Shown here piece after piece: positions 1 through 9,329 of a stretch of 37,131 bases of DNA. The translations under genes and the position numbers were made by a program. The stretch spans positions 1 through 37,131 of the forward strand of contig JAAURL010000002.1 of the NCBI GenBank assembly GCA_012032235.1, written 5' to 3'. Every line of letters starts with the position of its first letter. The stretch's first letter is position 1. Source of the stretch: Akkermansiaceae bacterium (lineage in GTDB: Bacteria; Verrucomicrobiota; Verrucomicrobiia; Verrucomicrobiales; Akkermansiaceae). Below the pieces are notes generated by a model. The model did no database searches and was not told where the DNA came from. It saw nothing but the letters and a program-made list of their open reading frames with translations.

Positions 1-690
1 GCGTGCGCACCGTGATTTCGGCGAGCGAACGTCGGGAAATCCAGCTTACTCAATCGCTTGTTAGGCTTCGAGCGCGCCATCGTCAGCGACACCGCTGGCA
101 CGACTCGCGATACGATTGAGGAAATCATCAATCTGCATGGCATCCCACTCCGTCTCGTCGATACGGCGGGAGTACGCGAAGCCTCTGACCACATCGAATC
201 CGAGGGAATCCAGCGCACGGTCCGCCAAATCGAAGCTGCCGATTTATTGTTGGAAATTTCCGACGCCAGCAAGCCACGTCCTAGCGATGCGGTTTTTCCA
301 AAATCCATCGCCAAACACCTCCGCGTTCTCAACAAAACCGACCTCGGGGAGCATCCATCGTGGCACGGAGTCGAAGCCGTGCGTTTATCCTGCACAACGG
401 GCGCGGGCTTTGATCAACTAACTAACACCATCCGCGATGCACTGCATTTCAGCGAAGCGGATTGGGGAGAACACGCCGTCGCCATCAACGCCCGCCATCA
501 AGCCAGCCTTGAAAATGCGCGCACTTTCCTGACCGCCGCGTTAGAACTTCTGAACGATCTTTCCACTGATCCAGAACTGGCCACCATTGATCTCCGCGAA
601 GCCCTCGACGCCCTTGGCGAAATCCCTGGCAAGGTCGATACCGAAGACTTGTTGGGTGTAATCTTCAGCAGTTTTTGCATCGGGAAATAG
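1..690 (+). CDS. mnmE: tRNA modification GTPase MnmE (TrmE), 3' part; 5' end outside window; apparent frameshifts near 20-27
   Basis: NVGKSSLLNRL P-loop (frame 1, from ~28), SDTAGTTRDTIEE, LVDTAGVR, NKTDL, C-terminal FCIGK*. Upstream bases 3-20 read VRTVIS in frame 3, so indels separate them from the P-loop. Confidence 0.93.
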
Positions 691-709
691 CGCAGCTATT
701 TTGTCTGAT

Positions 710-834
710 GGCAGGGACCATTTGGCAGGGACCGTTCTCCGAACGGTCCTTAGCGTCTCATCTCACACACCGGACCGCCCGGAGGCAGGTCCCTGCCTTA
801 GAAGGTGTTAGGCAGGCATCCTAGATGCACCTTC
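710..834. repeat. Nested palindromic intergenic element (REP-like)
   Basis: GGCAGGGACC at 710-719 and 724-733, inverse GGTCCCTGCC at 788-797; perfect hairpin GGACCGTTC-TCC-GAACGGTCC at 729-749; second hairpin GAAGGTG...GCATC-CTA-GATGC...CACCTTC at 801-834. Confidence 0.7.
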
Positions 835-879
835 GTGATTTCCGCTTTTGAAATCCTCCCCAGCAGGCATGATCTGGCT

Positions 880-1656
880 ATGCGTTACACGGATCGCCTA
901 CAGCAAAGAATCGAAAAAACCGGCTCCCGGCTCTGTGTAGGTCTCGATCCACGCCCCGGCGACGGTGGCGCATCGTTTGCTAGAAATTTTCTCAAACAAG
1001 TCATCGAGGAAACTTCCATTTGGGCGGCAGCCTTTAAGCCAAATATGGCTTATTTCGAGGCGATGGGAATCGAAGGTATTATTCTGTTAGAGGAATTACT
1101 CAAGGAGATTCCAAAAGAAATCCCCGTGATTCTAGATGCCAAGCGCAGTGACATTGGCGAAACGCAGAAATACTACGCGCAAGGTTATTTCGCGGGCTGG
1201 AACGTCGACGCCGTGACGCTGAATCCTTTTCTGGGCTATGATTCAATCGAGCCGTTTTTGGATTGGGAAGGAAAAGCAATCTACCTACTCGCGGTCACTT
1301 CCAATCCAGGATCGGCAGATTTCCAACAGCAAAAATTGGCCGATGGTCGCTCCGTATTCGAGCTGGTAACCGCTCTGGGAGAACGCGCGAAAGGGGAGGG
1401 CAGGGCCACAGATGTAGGTTACGTGGTAGGTTTGACAAACTCAGCGGTAGTTTTAGAAAAAATTCCCGATGCTCCGTTGTTAGTTCCAGGACTGGGCGCA
1501 CAAGGCGGTGATCTGGCATCATTGGCAGATTCTCACAGAACCGCGCCGGATGTCATCAACGTTTCACGCGGCATCCTTTATGCTGCGGATGAGCGTGGCT
1601 TCGGAGCCCGCGCCAGAGACTGGGCGGAAAAGATCGCTGCGGCTTACAGCAAATAA
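880..1656 (+). CDS. pyrF: Orotidine 5'-phosphate decarboxylase (type 2 PyrF)
   Basis: GSRLCVGLDPRP, FKPNMAYFEAMG, ILDAKRSDIGETQKYYA, LNPFLGYDSIEPF, VPGLGAQGGD motifs; start ATG at 880. Confidence 0.93.
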   Translation: MRYTDRLQQRIEKTGSRLCVGLDPRPGDGGASFARNFLKQVIEETSIWAAAFKPNMAYFEAMGIEGIILLEELLKEIPKEIPVILDAKRSDIGETQKYYAQGYFAGWNVDAVTLNPFLGYDSIEPFLDWEGKAIYLLAVTSNPGSADFQQQKLADGRSVFELVTALGERAKGEGRATDVGYVVGLTNSAVVLEKIPDAPLLVPGLGAQGGDLASLADSHRTAPDVINVSRGILYAADERGFGARARDWAEKIAAAYSK

Positions 1657-1706
1657 TTGAAGGTTTCCATGCACGATTCCAGATGGTCTGATAGCTTCGT
1701 AAAATC

Positions 1707-2630
1707 GTGCAATACAACGTTTTCTCATCGGTGAAGTCGCAAGCTACTAGATATTCAGGCTTACTGCCGCAGAAAGGCTGGCCTGCACGGAATCTCCGCT
1801 TTTTAAGACACCGCATCGTGCCGGGGATGTTTCGGCGGCTCGATGGCGATGTTCTAGAGCCCATTCTCTCGCCTCCAGATTCTGGTAAAGTCCGGATCAC
1901 CTGGATCGGCCACGCTTCCTTTTTCCTCCAATTTGCCGGCCACGCAGTCATCGTAGACCCGAACTGGGCAAAGTGGCATGGCCCCGTGAAACGTCAGCGC
2001 CAGCCAGGGCTGAATTTGCACGGCGTGCCAGAGGTAGACCTCGTGCTAGTCACCCATGCGCATTTTGATCATTTGCATAAACCGAGTTTAAAAATTCTCA
2101 AAGCCCGCGAAGGCATCGTCGTCCCAAAAGGCAGCCGCTCATTGGTCAAACGCTTAGGATTTCCCGCCATACACGAGGTGGAAATTTGGGACTCGTTGAG
2201 CTTTGATCAGCTAGAAGTGATTCATACGCCTTCGCACCATTGGGGCGCTAGATTTATCCATGATACCCATCGTGACTACGGCGGTTACATCGTCCGCACT
2301 GGTGGAAAGAGCGTTTTTCATTGCGGCGATAGTGCCTATTTCGACGGATTCAAAGAAATCGGGAAGCGCTATGAAATCGACATCGCCCTCATGCCCATCG
2401 GTGCCTATGAATCACCCAGCGGCCGGGACGTGCACATGAATCCAGAAGAAGCCGTGAGAGCGTTCGTAGATCTCGGTGCGAAGTTGCTGATTCCCATGCA
2501 TTACGGAACTTTTCCCTTAGGAAATGAGCCACACCATGAACCTGTCGAGCGACTATTGATGGAAGCCGACCGACTCGGCATCAGCGAACAAATACTGATC
2601 CCAGAAGAAGGCGTGGGCATCGAATGGTGA
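1707..2630 (+). CDS. MBL-fold metallo-hydrolase (UlaG/NAPE-PLD-like)
   Basis: WIGHASFFLQFAG, VTHAHFDHLHKPSL metal-binding motif, HCGDSAYFDGFKEIG, MHYGTFPLG. Confidence 0.88.
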   Translation: MQYNVFSSVKSQATRYSGLLPQKGWPARNLRFLRHRIVPGMFRRLDGDVLEPILSPPDSGKVRITWIGHASFFLQFAGHAVIVDPNWAKWHGPVKRQRQPGLNLHGVPEVDLVLVTHAHFDHLHKPSLKILKAREGIVVPKGSRSLVKRLGFPAIHEVEIWDSLSFDQLEVIHTPSHHWGARFIHDTHRDYGGYIVRTGGKSVFHCGDSAYFDGFKEIGKRYEIDIALMPIGAYESPSGRDVHMNPEEAVRAFVDLGAKLLIPMHYGTFPLGNEPHHEPVERLLMEADRLGISEQILIPEEGVGIEW

Positions 2631-2666
2631 TGGATCCTTTCGCAATCCGATGAACTCACCTATCGG

Positions 2667-2691
2667 GGAGCGCACGCTTCCAGCGTGCTCC
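2667..2691. repeat. Imperfect palindrome GGAGCGCACGCTTCCAGCGTGCTCC followed by TTTT; possible terminator or REP-like hairpin
   Basis: Inverted repeat read directly, 37 bp after the MBL stop codon. Confidence 0.5.
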
Positions 2692-2759
2692 TTTTCGTAT
2701 CCCTGCGGAAGGGTTTTGAAAAGCCCCCGCGTAGCGCAAATTCTCTCTCCAAAAACCTA

Positions 2760-3101
2760 AGTGGACTTGTTAGTGACGGGGCGGGATTCCACAACCGTCA
2801 GCCCTTGACAGCAGAAAAGATGTTAGGAAACGATCTTCCTGAAAACATTCGCATCATCACCCTGCCGCCATACAGTCCTGAACTCAATCCTGTGGAGGAA
2901 CTTTGGAATGTGATGAAAGACAGCCTGTGCAACAAAATATTCGGCACGCTTGAGCAGATCGAGGAAACGATCACGACGTTCCTGTCGAGCTATTGGCAGG
3001 ATGCGCGCAAGGTTCTCTCTTTAGTTGGCTGCAAACGCTTGACGATCAAGCATCGGTCGCTTGCTCCCCCTGAGCAAAGGCACAAGCAAAAATTTGTATA
3101 A
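2760..3101 (+). pseudogene. IS630-family transposase (DDE_3) C-terminal remnant
   Basis: VSDGAGFHNRQ...ENIRIITLPPYSPELNPVEELWNVMKD; first catalytic Asp region absent. Confidence 0.8.
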
Positions 3102-3107
3102 AATTAA

Positions 3108-3161
3108 TCTGCTTTAATTAATCTTCTTTAATTAATCAATCTAAAGCAGACTCCTTTTATC
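3108..3161. repeat. Element-end-like region: inverted TCTGCTTTA/TAAAGCAGA, tandem CTTTAATTAATC, and CTAAAGCAGACTCCTTTTATC shared with 9308-9329
   Basis: TCTGCTTTA 3108-3116 and TAAAGCAGA 3142-3150; 3141-3161 matches 9308-9329 except for one A. Confidence 0.6.
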
Positions 3162-3162
3162 G

Positions 3163-4446
3163 ATTGGAGCAGATCTCCATCAAGCAGTACCCATGACCCG
3201 ACTTGATCCGCAATATCGGATCGTTTTTGATGATACGCACTCTTCTCGTCCGGTGCACCTAGACGCCACTGCAGACATTGCCAAGATGGAGGAAGAAATC
3301 GCGAGGATTTCGCCAGAAGATGCGCTAGGTTTTCGACGATTTATGGAAGAAAATCGTGCTAAAATGCAAGCCTTCAAAAGCACGATGGAATCGCCATTTT
3401 CCGGCTGGGGAGATGTCCTGACGCCCAGTATGCTCGGGCTATTACCGCATCTCAATCCGCACCTAGATCTGGACAGTTATCTAAAGCGTTTTTTCAAAGA
3501 TCCACGCGTCCGCACGGCTTTTTGCTTCCAGTCGAAATACTTAGGTATGTCGCCTTTCCGCTGCCCTAGCCTATTTTCGATTCTCTCATTTCTGGAGTAT
3601 GAATACGGCGTTTTTCATCCCACAGGTGGTTGTGCCTCGGTAACCACTGCTCTGGCAAATCTAGCACGATCACTGGGGGTCGAAATTTGTTTAAATGAGG
3701 CCGTCACAGGGATGAACTTTGAGAAATCCAGAGTCACTGGAGTCACTACCGCTCAAAAGCACTACCGTGCAGATGCCGTGGTCATGAATGCAGACTTTGC
3801 ACGCGGCATCCAACGCTTTGTGCCAAATGCTCTGCGGCCGCGCTGGACAGATGAAAAGCTAACTCAAAAGAAATTCTCATGCTCCACTTTGATGCTCTAT
3901 CTCGGCCTAGATGGCACATTTCCAGGACTGTCCCACCACACCATCCGCATCGCCTCCAATTACGAAGAAAACTTGCGCGAGATCGATTCTCATCAAGACC
4001 CAGGCATGGATCCATCTTTCTATATTCAGAATGCCTGCAACACAGATTCCACTTTGGCACCGCCAGGGAAATCCACACTTTATCTGCTAGCTCCTGTCTC
4101 AAATCAGCTCGCTGGCACAGATTGGAAAACCGAAGCTCCGCGAATGAGAAAATTGCTCCTTGAGAAAGCTGCTGCTCTTGGCTTTGAAGATCTTCCACAG
4201 CGTATCGAATTTGAAAAAATACTAACACCTGATGATTGGGAAACTGAGCACGAGATCCATCTGGGCGCTACGTTTAATCTGGCCCACACTCTTCCCCAGA
4301 TGCTACATCTCCGTCCGCAAAATCGCTTCCAAGGCATCCCCGGACTATACCTAACAGGAGGCGGAACTCATCCCGGCAGCGGCCTGCCCGTCATCTTTGA
4401 GTCCGCCCGCATCACGACTCGATTATTGTTAGAGGATCTGGCTTGA
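3163..4446 (+). pseudogene. Phytoene desaturase/carotenoid isomerase-like oxidoreductase (CrtI family), N-terminal FAD domain missing
   Basis: In-frame from about 3163: IGADLHQAVPMTRLDPQYRIVF; C-terminus IPGLYLTGGGTHPGSGLPVIFESARITTRLL. No GxGxxG dinucleotide fold upstream; an in-frame stop lies at 3142-3144. Confidence 0.75.
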
Positions 4447-4534
4447 TCTCAGCAGAGCCAAACTTTCACACGGCGGTTTTTTTCCGTGTCTATACATTTT
4501 GTCTGACAAACTGAAATGATCTAATGACACAAGG

Positions 4535-4550
4535 CGGTCAGAAATGACCG
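4535..4550. repeat. Hairpin CGGTCA-GAAA-TGACCG
   Basis: Perfect 6-bp inverted repeat. Confidence 0.5.
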
Positions 4551-4788
4551 TTACGCGATTCGCATTGCACTGGATGAGTCGATAAGAATTTGGCCTTTCT
4601 GTTAATACTGACGAAGAAGTCAGAGCGAGAAATGCAGATGATAAACCGCAAGCCATGCTATGACCTTTGAGGTGTTGCCAGATTCTTTCGATAGGATTGA
4701 AGTTTGGGCTGTAGGGCGGAAGATAGACTGGCTCAATGTGATGCCAGACACGGCGACCGATTTGCTTTACCTCATCGACAACAGGCAA
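4540..4788 (-). pseudogene. IS630-family transposase (DDE_3) C-terminal remnant, different copy from the one at 2760
   Basis: PVVDEVKQIGRRVWHHIEPVYLPPYSPNFNPIERIWQHLKGH. Confidence 0.75.
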
Positions 4789-5008
4789 TCGCGACCCTTA
4801 GCTCTTGGGTGGAGCAGGTTTCAGAGTTGGGGTAATAACATTTGCGACCTATGCACGATCAAGATAGGTGTTCAAAAAAATACAAAATTCAGTTTTTACG
4901 CACGGACTTTTGGCAAGCGGTCTGCAAACGGTCTAAATCCGGAGTGCCAGAAAACTTCTTCGACATTTTTGTCCTTTTTGCAGAGCTTCATTCGTCGTTT
5001 CCATGAAA

Positions 5009-5028
5009 GGCGGTGTTTCGGCACCGCC
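5009..5028. repeat. Hairpin GGCGGTG-TTTCGG-CACCGCC upstream of the DUF1579 lipoprotein
   Basis: Perfect 7-bp inverted repeat 34 bp before the ATG at 5062. Confidence 0.5.
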
Positions 5029-5061
5029 AGCTTACCAAGCATCCTCCCAACCCAAACTCCC

Positions 5062-5592
5062 ATGATCAAGCCAGCGCTCCTATTTTCTCTCACCATCCTT
5101 GCGATACTGCCCGCTTGCCAGCCTGGAATCCACAGCTCTTCGGCCTGTGCGGAAATGCCACCCTACCGAGGATCGGCAGCTTTCGAGCGGATGAAATCTC
5201 TCACCGGAAAATGGTCAGCCGTTTCTCCCATAATGGGAAAAATGCACACCGAATTTCGCGTCATCGCCGGCGGTTCAGTGGTGGAGGAACGTTTCGCCTA
5301 CGGCACGCCGATGGAAATGTTAAGCACCTACTACGATGTGAACGGCAAGCTGATGATGACCCATTATTGCATGTTGCGAAACCAGCCGCGCATGAAGCTC
5401 ACCAAGAGCACGGCAGACTCGCTGACCTTTGATTTCGTGCCCACGCCCGGCCTGAACCCTGCGAAGGACAAACACATGCGCGGAGCCACCTACACCTTCA
5501 TTGATGCCGATCATTTCAAACTCGAAGGCGTAGCCTGGGAAAATGGCAAAGCCTCCAACTGTGGCCCTCCAGTCATTTTCACCCGCAAGTGA
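5062..5592 (+). CDS. DUF1579-type lipoprotein
   Basis: MIKPALLFSLTILAILPACQ lipobox; FERMKSLTGKWSA, VVEERFAYGTPMEMLSTYYDVNGKLMMTHYC. Internal start of the 4660..5592 ORF chosen. Confidence 0.75.
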   Translation: MIKPALLFSLTILAILPACQPGIHSSSACAEMPPYRGSAAFERMKSLTGKWSAVSPIMGKMHTEFRVIAGGSVVEERFAYGTPMEMLSTYYDVNGKLMMTHYCMLRNQPRMKLTKSTADSLTFDFVPTPGLNPAKDKHMRGATYTFIDADHFKLEGVAWENGKASNCGPPVIFTRK

Positions 5593-5619
5593 CTTATTTC
5601 ACCATTCACTTGGCAAACC

Positions 5620-6186
5620 ATGGTCAAAAAAATTCTCATCGGCTTCGCACTCTTCGTGGTCACCGCCATCGGTGGCATCGTAGGCATCGCCTTGCTCAAG
5701 TCTCCAAACTACCGCGTGGAGCGCAGCCTTGTGATCGCCGCACCGCCGGAGAAACTCTTCCCTTACGTCGATAACCACAAAAAATTCAACGAATGGAATC
5801 CATGGTCCAAAATGGATCCCTCGGCGAAGAACAGCTACTCTGGCCCAGAGTCTGGCCTCGGCGCAGTGGCGAGTTGGGAAGGCAAACTAACAGGAAAAGG
5901 CTCCGCCACCATTACTGAAAGCAGGCCCTACGAACTCATCCGCCAGCGCATGGAGTGGAAAGAGCCGATGGTAGGTATCAGCACCGTTGAATTCACATTT
6001 AAACCGGAAACGACAGGAAAAACCCGCGTGACATGGACCATGTTTGGCACCAACGAAAGCCTACTTTCTAAAGTGATGAGCCTCTTCATGGACTGCGAAG
6101 CAATGTGTGGCCCTGAATTTGAAAAGGGCCTCGCCGATCTCGCCACACTTGCCACCACGCCCACCACGCCCACCACGCATCGCTAA
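5620..6186 (+). CDS. SRPBCC family (polyketide cyclase-like) membrane-anchored protein
   Basis: N-terminal TM segment then YRVERSLVIAAPPEKLFPYVDNHKKFNEWNPWSKMDPSAKNSYSGPESGLGAVASWEG. Confidence 0.85.
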   Translation: MVKKILIGFALFVVTAIGGIVGIALLKSPNYRVERSLVIAAPPEKLFPYVDNHKKFNEWNPWSKMDPSAKNSYSGPESGLGAVASWEGKLTGKGSATITESRPYELIRQRMEWKEPMVGISTVEFTFKPETTGKTRVTWTMFGTNESLLSKVMSLFMDCEAMCGPEFEKGLADLATLATTPTTPTTHR

Positions 6187-6191
6187 AACCC

Positions 6192-6608
6192 ATGACGGCC
6201 AATCCACAACAAAGCACTGGCGAGCACCTGCTCTTCATTCGCGGCACGCACTGGAATAACAGCCTCTCGCCTACCGAGCTCCAGAGCATCATGGTGGATT
6301 TTTACGGCTGGGTAGAGGGCCTTCAAAGCCAAGGCATCCTGCTTGGTGCCCAGCCGCTGCTGGAGGCGGGCAAGTTGGTGAGTGGCCCGCAATGTCTCGT
6401 GACAGATGGCGTTTTTGCTGAGTCTAAAGAAGCCATCGCGGGTTATTTCCTGCTTGCCGTAAATTCATTGGAAGAGGCTGTGCGCTTTGCCCAACAATGC
6501 CCAATCCTCAGCTACGGCGCACAGATCGAAGTCCGCCCCATCGCCGATTTCTGCCGTCCGATGGCAGAAGTGAACGCATTTCAAATCCTCCAACCTACCT
6601 CACCATGA
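6192..6608 (+). CDS. YCII-related (DGPF-type) domain protein
   Basis: Short alpha/beta protein with VTDGVFAESKEAIAGYFLLAVNSLEEAVRFAQQCP, a variant of the DGPF signature. Confidence 0.75.
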   Translation: MTANPQQSTGEHLLFIRGTHWNNSLSPTELQSIMVDFYGWVEGLQSQGILLGAQPLLEAGKLVSGPQCLVTDGVFAESKEAIAGYFLLAVNSLEEAVRFAQQCPILSYGAQIEVRPIADFCRPMAEVNAFQILQPTSP

Positions 6609-6976
6609 ATCTACCCGGAACCTACATCGACGGCTTCTTGCTACCCATTCCCACGGCCAAGTTAGAAGAATATCACCTGCTCGCAGAACAGGCCGCTGCC
6701 ATCTGGAAAGAACACGGTGCCCTCCATTACGTGGAAGCCGCCGCCGACGATCTGAGCACGGAGTTTTGCCGCTCGTTCGCCGCCACTGCAGATGCGAGCG
6801 ACGATGAAACCGTCATTTTCGCGTTTGCCATCTTTGCAGACCGTGCCGCACGCGATGCCGCAAACTCCAAGATCATGGCCGACGAACGCCTGCAAGCCAT
6901 CTGTCCTGCCAGTGCCAACATCTTCGACTGCAAACGCATGGCTTTTGGTGGCTTCAAAACCATCGTCACCGCATAA
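6605..6976 (+). CDS. DUF1428 family protein
   Basis: YIDGFLLPIPTAKLEEYHLLAEQAAAIWKEHGALHYVEAAADD; ATGA overlap with the upstream YCII stop. Confidence 0.85.
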   Translation: MNLPGTYIDGFLLPIPTAKLEEYHLLAEQAAAIWKEHGALHYVEAAADDLSTEFCRSFAATADASDDETVIFAFAIFADRAARDAANSKIMADERLQAICPASANIFDCKRMAFGGFKTIVTA

Positions 6977-7005
6977 ATTCTACCCCCTAAAAAACACACC
7001 TCCTT

Positions 7006-7398
7006 ATGAACAACACCCGCAATCCCATCGGCTGGTTTGAAATTTATGTAGCAGACATGCCCCGCGCCAAAGCCTTTTACGAGACCGTCTTTCAAACCAC
7101 CCTCCAGCCCCTCGCCAGCCCCGCTTCCGTCGGACCCGAGCTGGAAATGTGGCAATTCCCCGGCGACATGATGGCCCCAGGGTGCGGCGGCACGATCTGC
7201 AAGATGGACGGCTGTGCCCCGGGTGCAGGAGGCACTTTGATTTACTTTACTTGCGCAGACTGCACGGTAGAGGAAAGCCGTGTCGCCGCCGCAGGCGGGC
7301 ATATCGTCCGCCCCAAGTTCAGCATCGGCGATTATGGCTACATCGCATTACTCATCGATACGGAGGGCAACATGATCGGCCTGCACTCATTGGTTTAA
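7006..7398 (+). CDS. VOC (glyoxalase/bleomycin resistance-like) family protein
   Basis: NPIGWFEIYVADMPRAKAFYETVFQTTLQPL...IALLIDTEGNMIGLHS. Confidence 0.9.
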   Translation: MNNTRNPIGWFEIYVADMPRAKAFYETVFQTTLQPLASPASVGPELEMWQFPGDMMAPGCGGTICKMDGCAPGAGGTLIYFTCADCTVEESRVAAAGGHIVRPKFSIGDYGYIALLIDTEGNMIGLHSLV

Positions 7399-7428
7399 CC
7401 GCAATCACCACCCGAGTAATTCTCGACC

Positions 7429-7881
7429 ATGGACACCCACACCATCCGCCTTCATCGAGTCATTAAGGCGAAACCGGAGTTGGTTTACAAAGCCTTCATC
7501 GATCCAGACGCGTTGGCTCGCTGGCTTCCGCCAGACGGCTACCTCTGCAAAATTTTTCACCTCGAAGCGAAGGTAGGCGGCAGCTTCAAAATGGCTTTCA
7601 TTCAGTTTAATAATGGGCAGAGCCACGCCTTCGGTGGTGATTATCTGGAATTGGTCCCCAATGAACGCCTCCGCTACACAGATGTCTTCGACGATCCTAC
7701 GATGCCGGGCATCATCGAGGTGACAGTCGAGTTGAAAGCCGTCTCATGCGGCACGGATCTTCGCGTCACCCAAGAAGGGGTGCCGGGCATGATCCCCGAA
7801 GAAGCTTGCTATCTCGGTTGGCAAGATTCGCTACGGCATCTCGCCCACCTCGTCGAATCCGGCCAGCCGGATGAGCCGTGA
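7429..7881 (+). CDS. SRPBCC/AHSA1 (Aha1 homology domain-like) protein
   Basis: HRVIKAKPELVYKAFIDPDALARWLPPDGYLCKIFHLEAKVGGSFKMAF...CYLGWQDSLRHLAHLVE. Confidence 0.9.
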   Translation: MDTHTIRLHRVIKAKPELVYKAFIDPDALARWLPPDGYLCKIFHLEAKVGGSFKMAFIQFNNGQSHAFGGDYLELVPNERLRYTDVFDDPTMPGIIEVTVELKAVSCGTDLRVTQEGVPGMIPEEACYLGWQDSLRHLAHLVESGQPDEP

Positions 7882-7884
7882 TCC

Positions 7885-9134
7885 ATGCCCGAGCAAAAGA
7901 CAGCCCAGCTTGCCGAAGACCTCTTCCGTCGGGAAGCCGCGCAGATCGTGGCGACACTCACGGCGCAGCTTGGCACGCACCGCCTGGAACTCGCAGAAGA
8001 TGCGGTGCAGGAGTCACTCGTCCGTGCCTTGCAAACTTGGCCTTACCGCGGCATCCCGCAAAATCCTGCGGCGTGGCTCACCAAAACCGCTAAAAACTTC
8101 GCCCTGGATGCCCTGCGGCGTGAGCAAAATTGGCAGCACAAAGAAACCCAAATCACCACCGAGCAAGAACGCTGGCTCACTCAGGAAAATGAATCTACGA
8201 ACGAGGGAAACTTCGCCGATAGCACCCTGCGCTTAATCTTCGTTTGCATCCACCCGCAGCTTGCAATCGAGGCACAACTCGCGCTCGCGTTACGCATCGT
8301 TTGCGGGCTGAGTCCGGCAGAGATCGCAGCGGCATTTCTCACCCGTGAAGCGGCCATTTCAAAACGCCTCGTGCGCGCCCGCCAGCAAATCCGGGAGCTG
8401 CGCTTGCCCTTTGCCATGCCGGATAAAAGTGAGCTGACCGAACGCCTCGATGGGGTGCTGGCCACCTTGTATTTGCTTTTCAATGAAGGCTACAAAGCCT
8501 CGGCAGGGAGCCGCCTCATCCGTGAGGAATTATGCCACGAAGCCATCCGCCTCACACAGCTTCTGTGCGAGCATCCTGCCACCGCCCAGCCCCGCGCACT
8601 GGCTGCCCTCGCCTGATGTGTCTCAATGCCTCGCGGCTGCAAGCTCGTGTGAACACCCAGGGCGAAATGGTCCGCCTCCAAGATCAAGACCGCCGCCTCT
8701 GGGATGCCGCTCTGATCGCTCGCGGCATCCAAGCACTCGGCGCGGCATCCGTCGGTGAGTGCATCAGCAGCTACCACTTGGAAGCTGGAATCGCTGCCTG
8801 CCATTGCCTCGCCGCCGATGATGCAAGCACCGATTGGCAACAGATTCTAAATCTTTACGAGGCGTTGAGCCTTCTCAAGCCCTCGCCTATCGTAGCGATG
8901 AATCGCAGCGTGGCGGTGGCACGCATCCATGGCCCTCGAGCGGGCTTGGAAGCGTTGGAAAAAATCCCTGATCGGAAATCGCTCGAAACTCAGCATCTTT
9001 ACCATGCCATCCGTGCGAGCTTCATCGCAAAACTCTGTAACCCTGCCGAAGCGCGGGCAGCTTACCAACTCGCCGCTACGCTGGCGAAGTGCGAGGTCGA
9101 GCGAGATTTCCTGCAGGCCGAGGCAGAGTGCTAG
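7885..9134 (+). CDS. ECF RNA polymerase sigma factor with C-terminal extension (ECF42/DUF6596-like); apparent frameshift at ~8612
   Basis: LAEDAVQESLVRALQTWPYRGIPQNPAAWLTKTAKNFALDALRRE; LFNEGYKASAG; second ORF continues LMCLNASRLQARV...LYEALSLLKPSPIVAMNRSVAVARIHGPRAGLEALE. GCCTGATG to GCCCTGATG restores one frame. Confidence 0.88.
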
Positions 9135-9307
9135 CGACTGGATGAAGCCCTCAAGCGACGAAAGATGTGCGCGCGGAGCTGGTGGGCTGGAGGGTGAGGG
9201 TGCAAGAGCCGTTTGCTGAATCGAGTTGGCAAATAGCGGGTGTTGCCGAGTTGTTTTTGTGGTGTCTGACATCGGCACCTGAAACTATTAAAGCAGACTA
9301 TTTTAAA

Positions 9308-9329
9308 CTAAAAGCAGACTCCTTTTATC
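9308..9329. repeat. Second copy of CTAAAAGCAGACTCCTTTTATC
   Basis: Matches 3141-3161 apart from one A; related TTAAAGCAGACT at about 9289-9300. Confidence 0.6.

Noticed and set aside
3782-4228. 148-aa minus-strand ORF within crtI
   Set aside because: Overlaps the well-supported CrtI coding frame and has no family signature.
3200-4450. Apparently frequent CTAG tetranucleotides
   Set aside because: Rough count over the first ~4.4 kb (~15) is near the random expectation; it lacks the depletion typical of many bacteria but is not an enrichment.
6150-6182. Tandem CCACGCCCA repeats
   Set aside because: Short three-unit coding repeat at the C-terminus (TTPTTPTTHR) of the SRPBCC protein; ordinary slippage.
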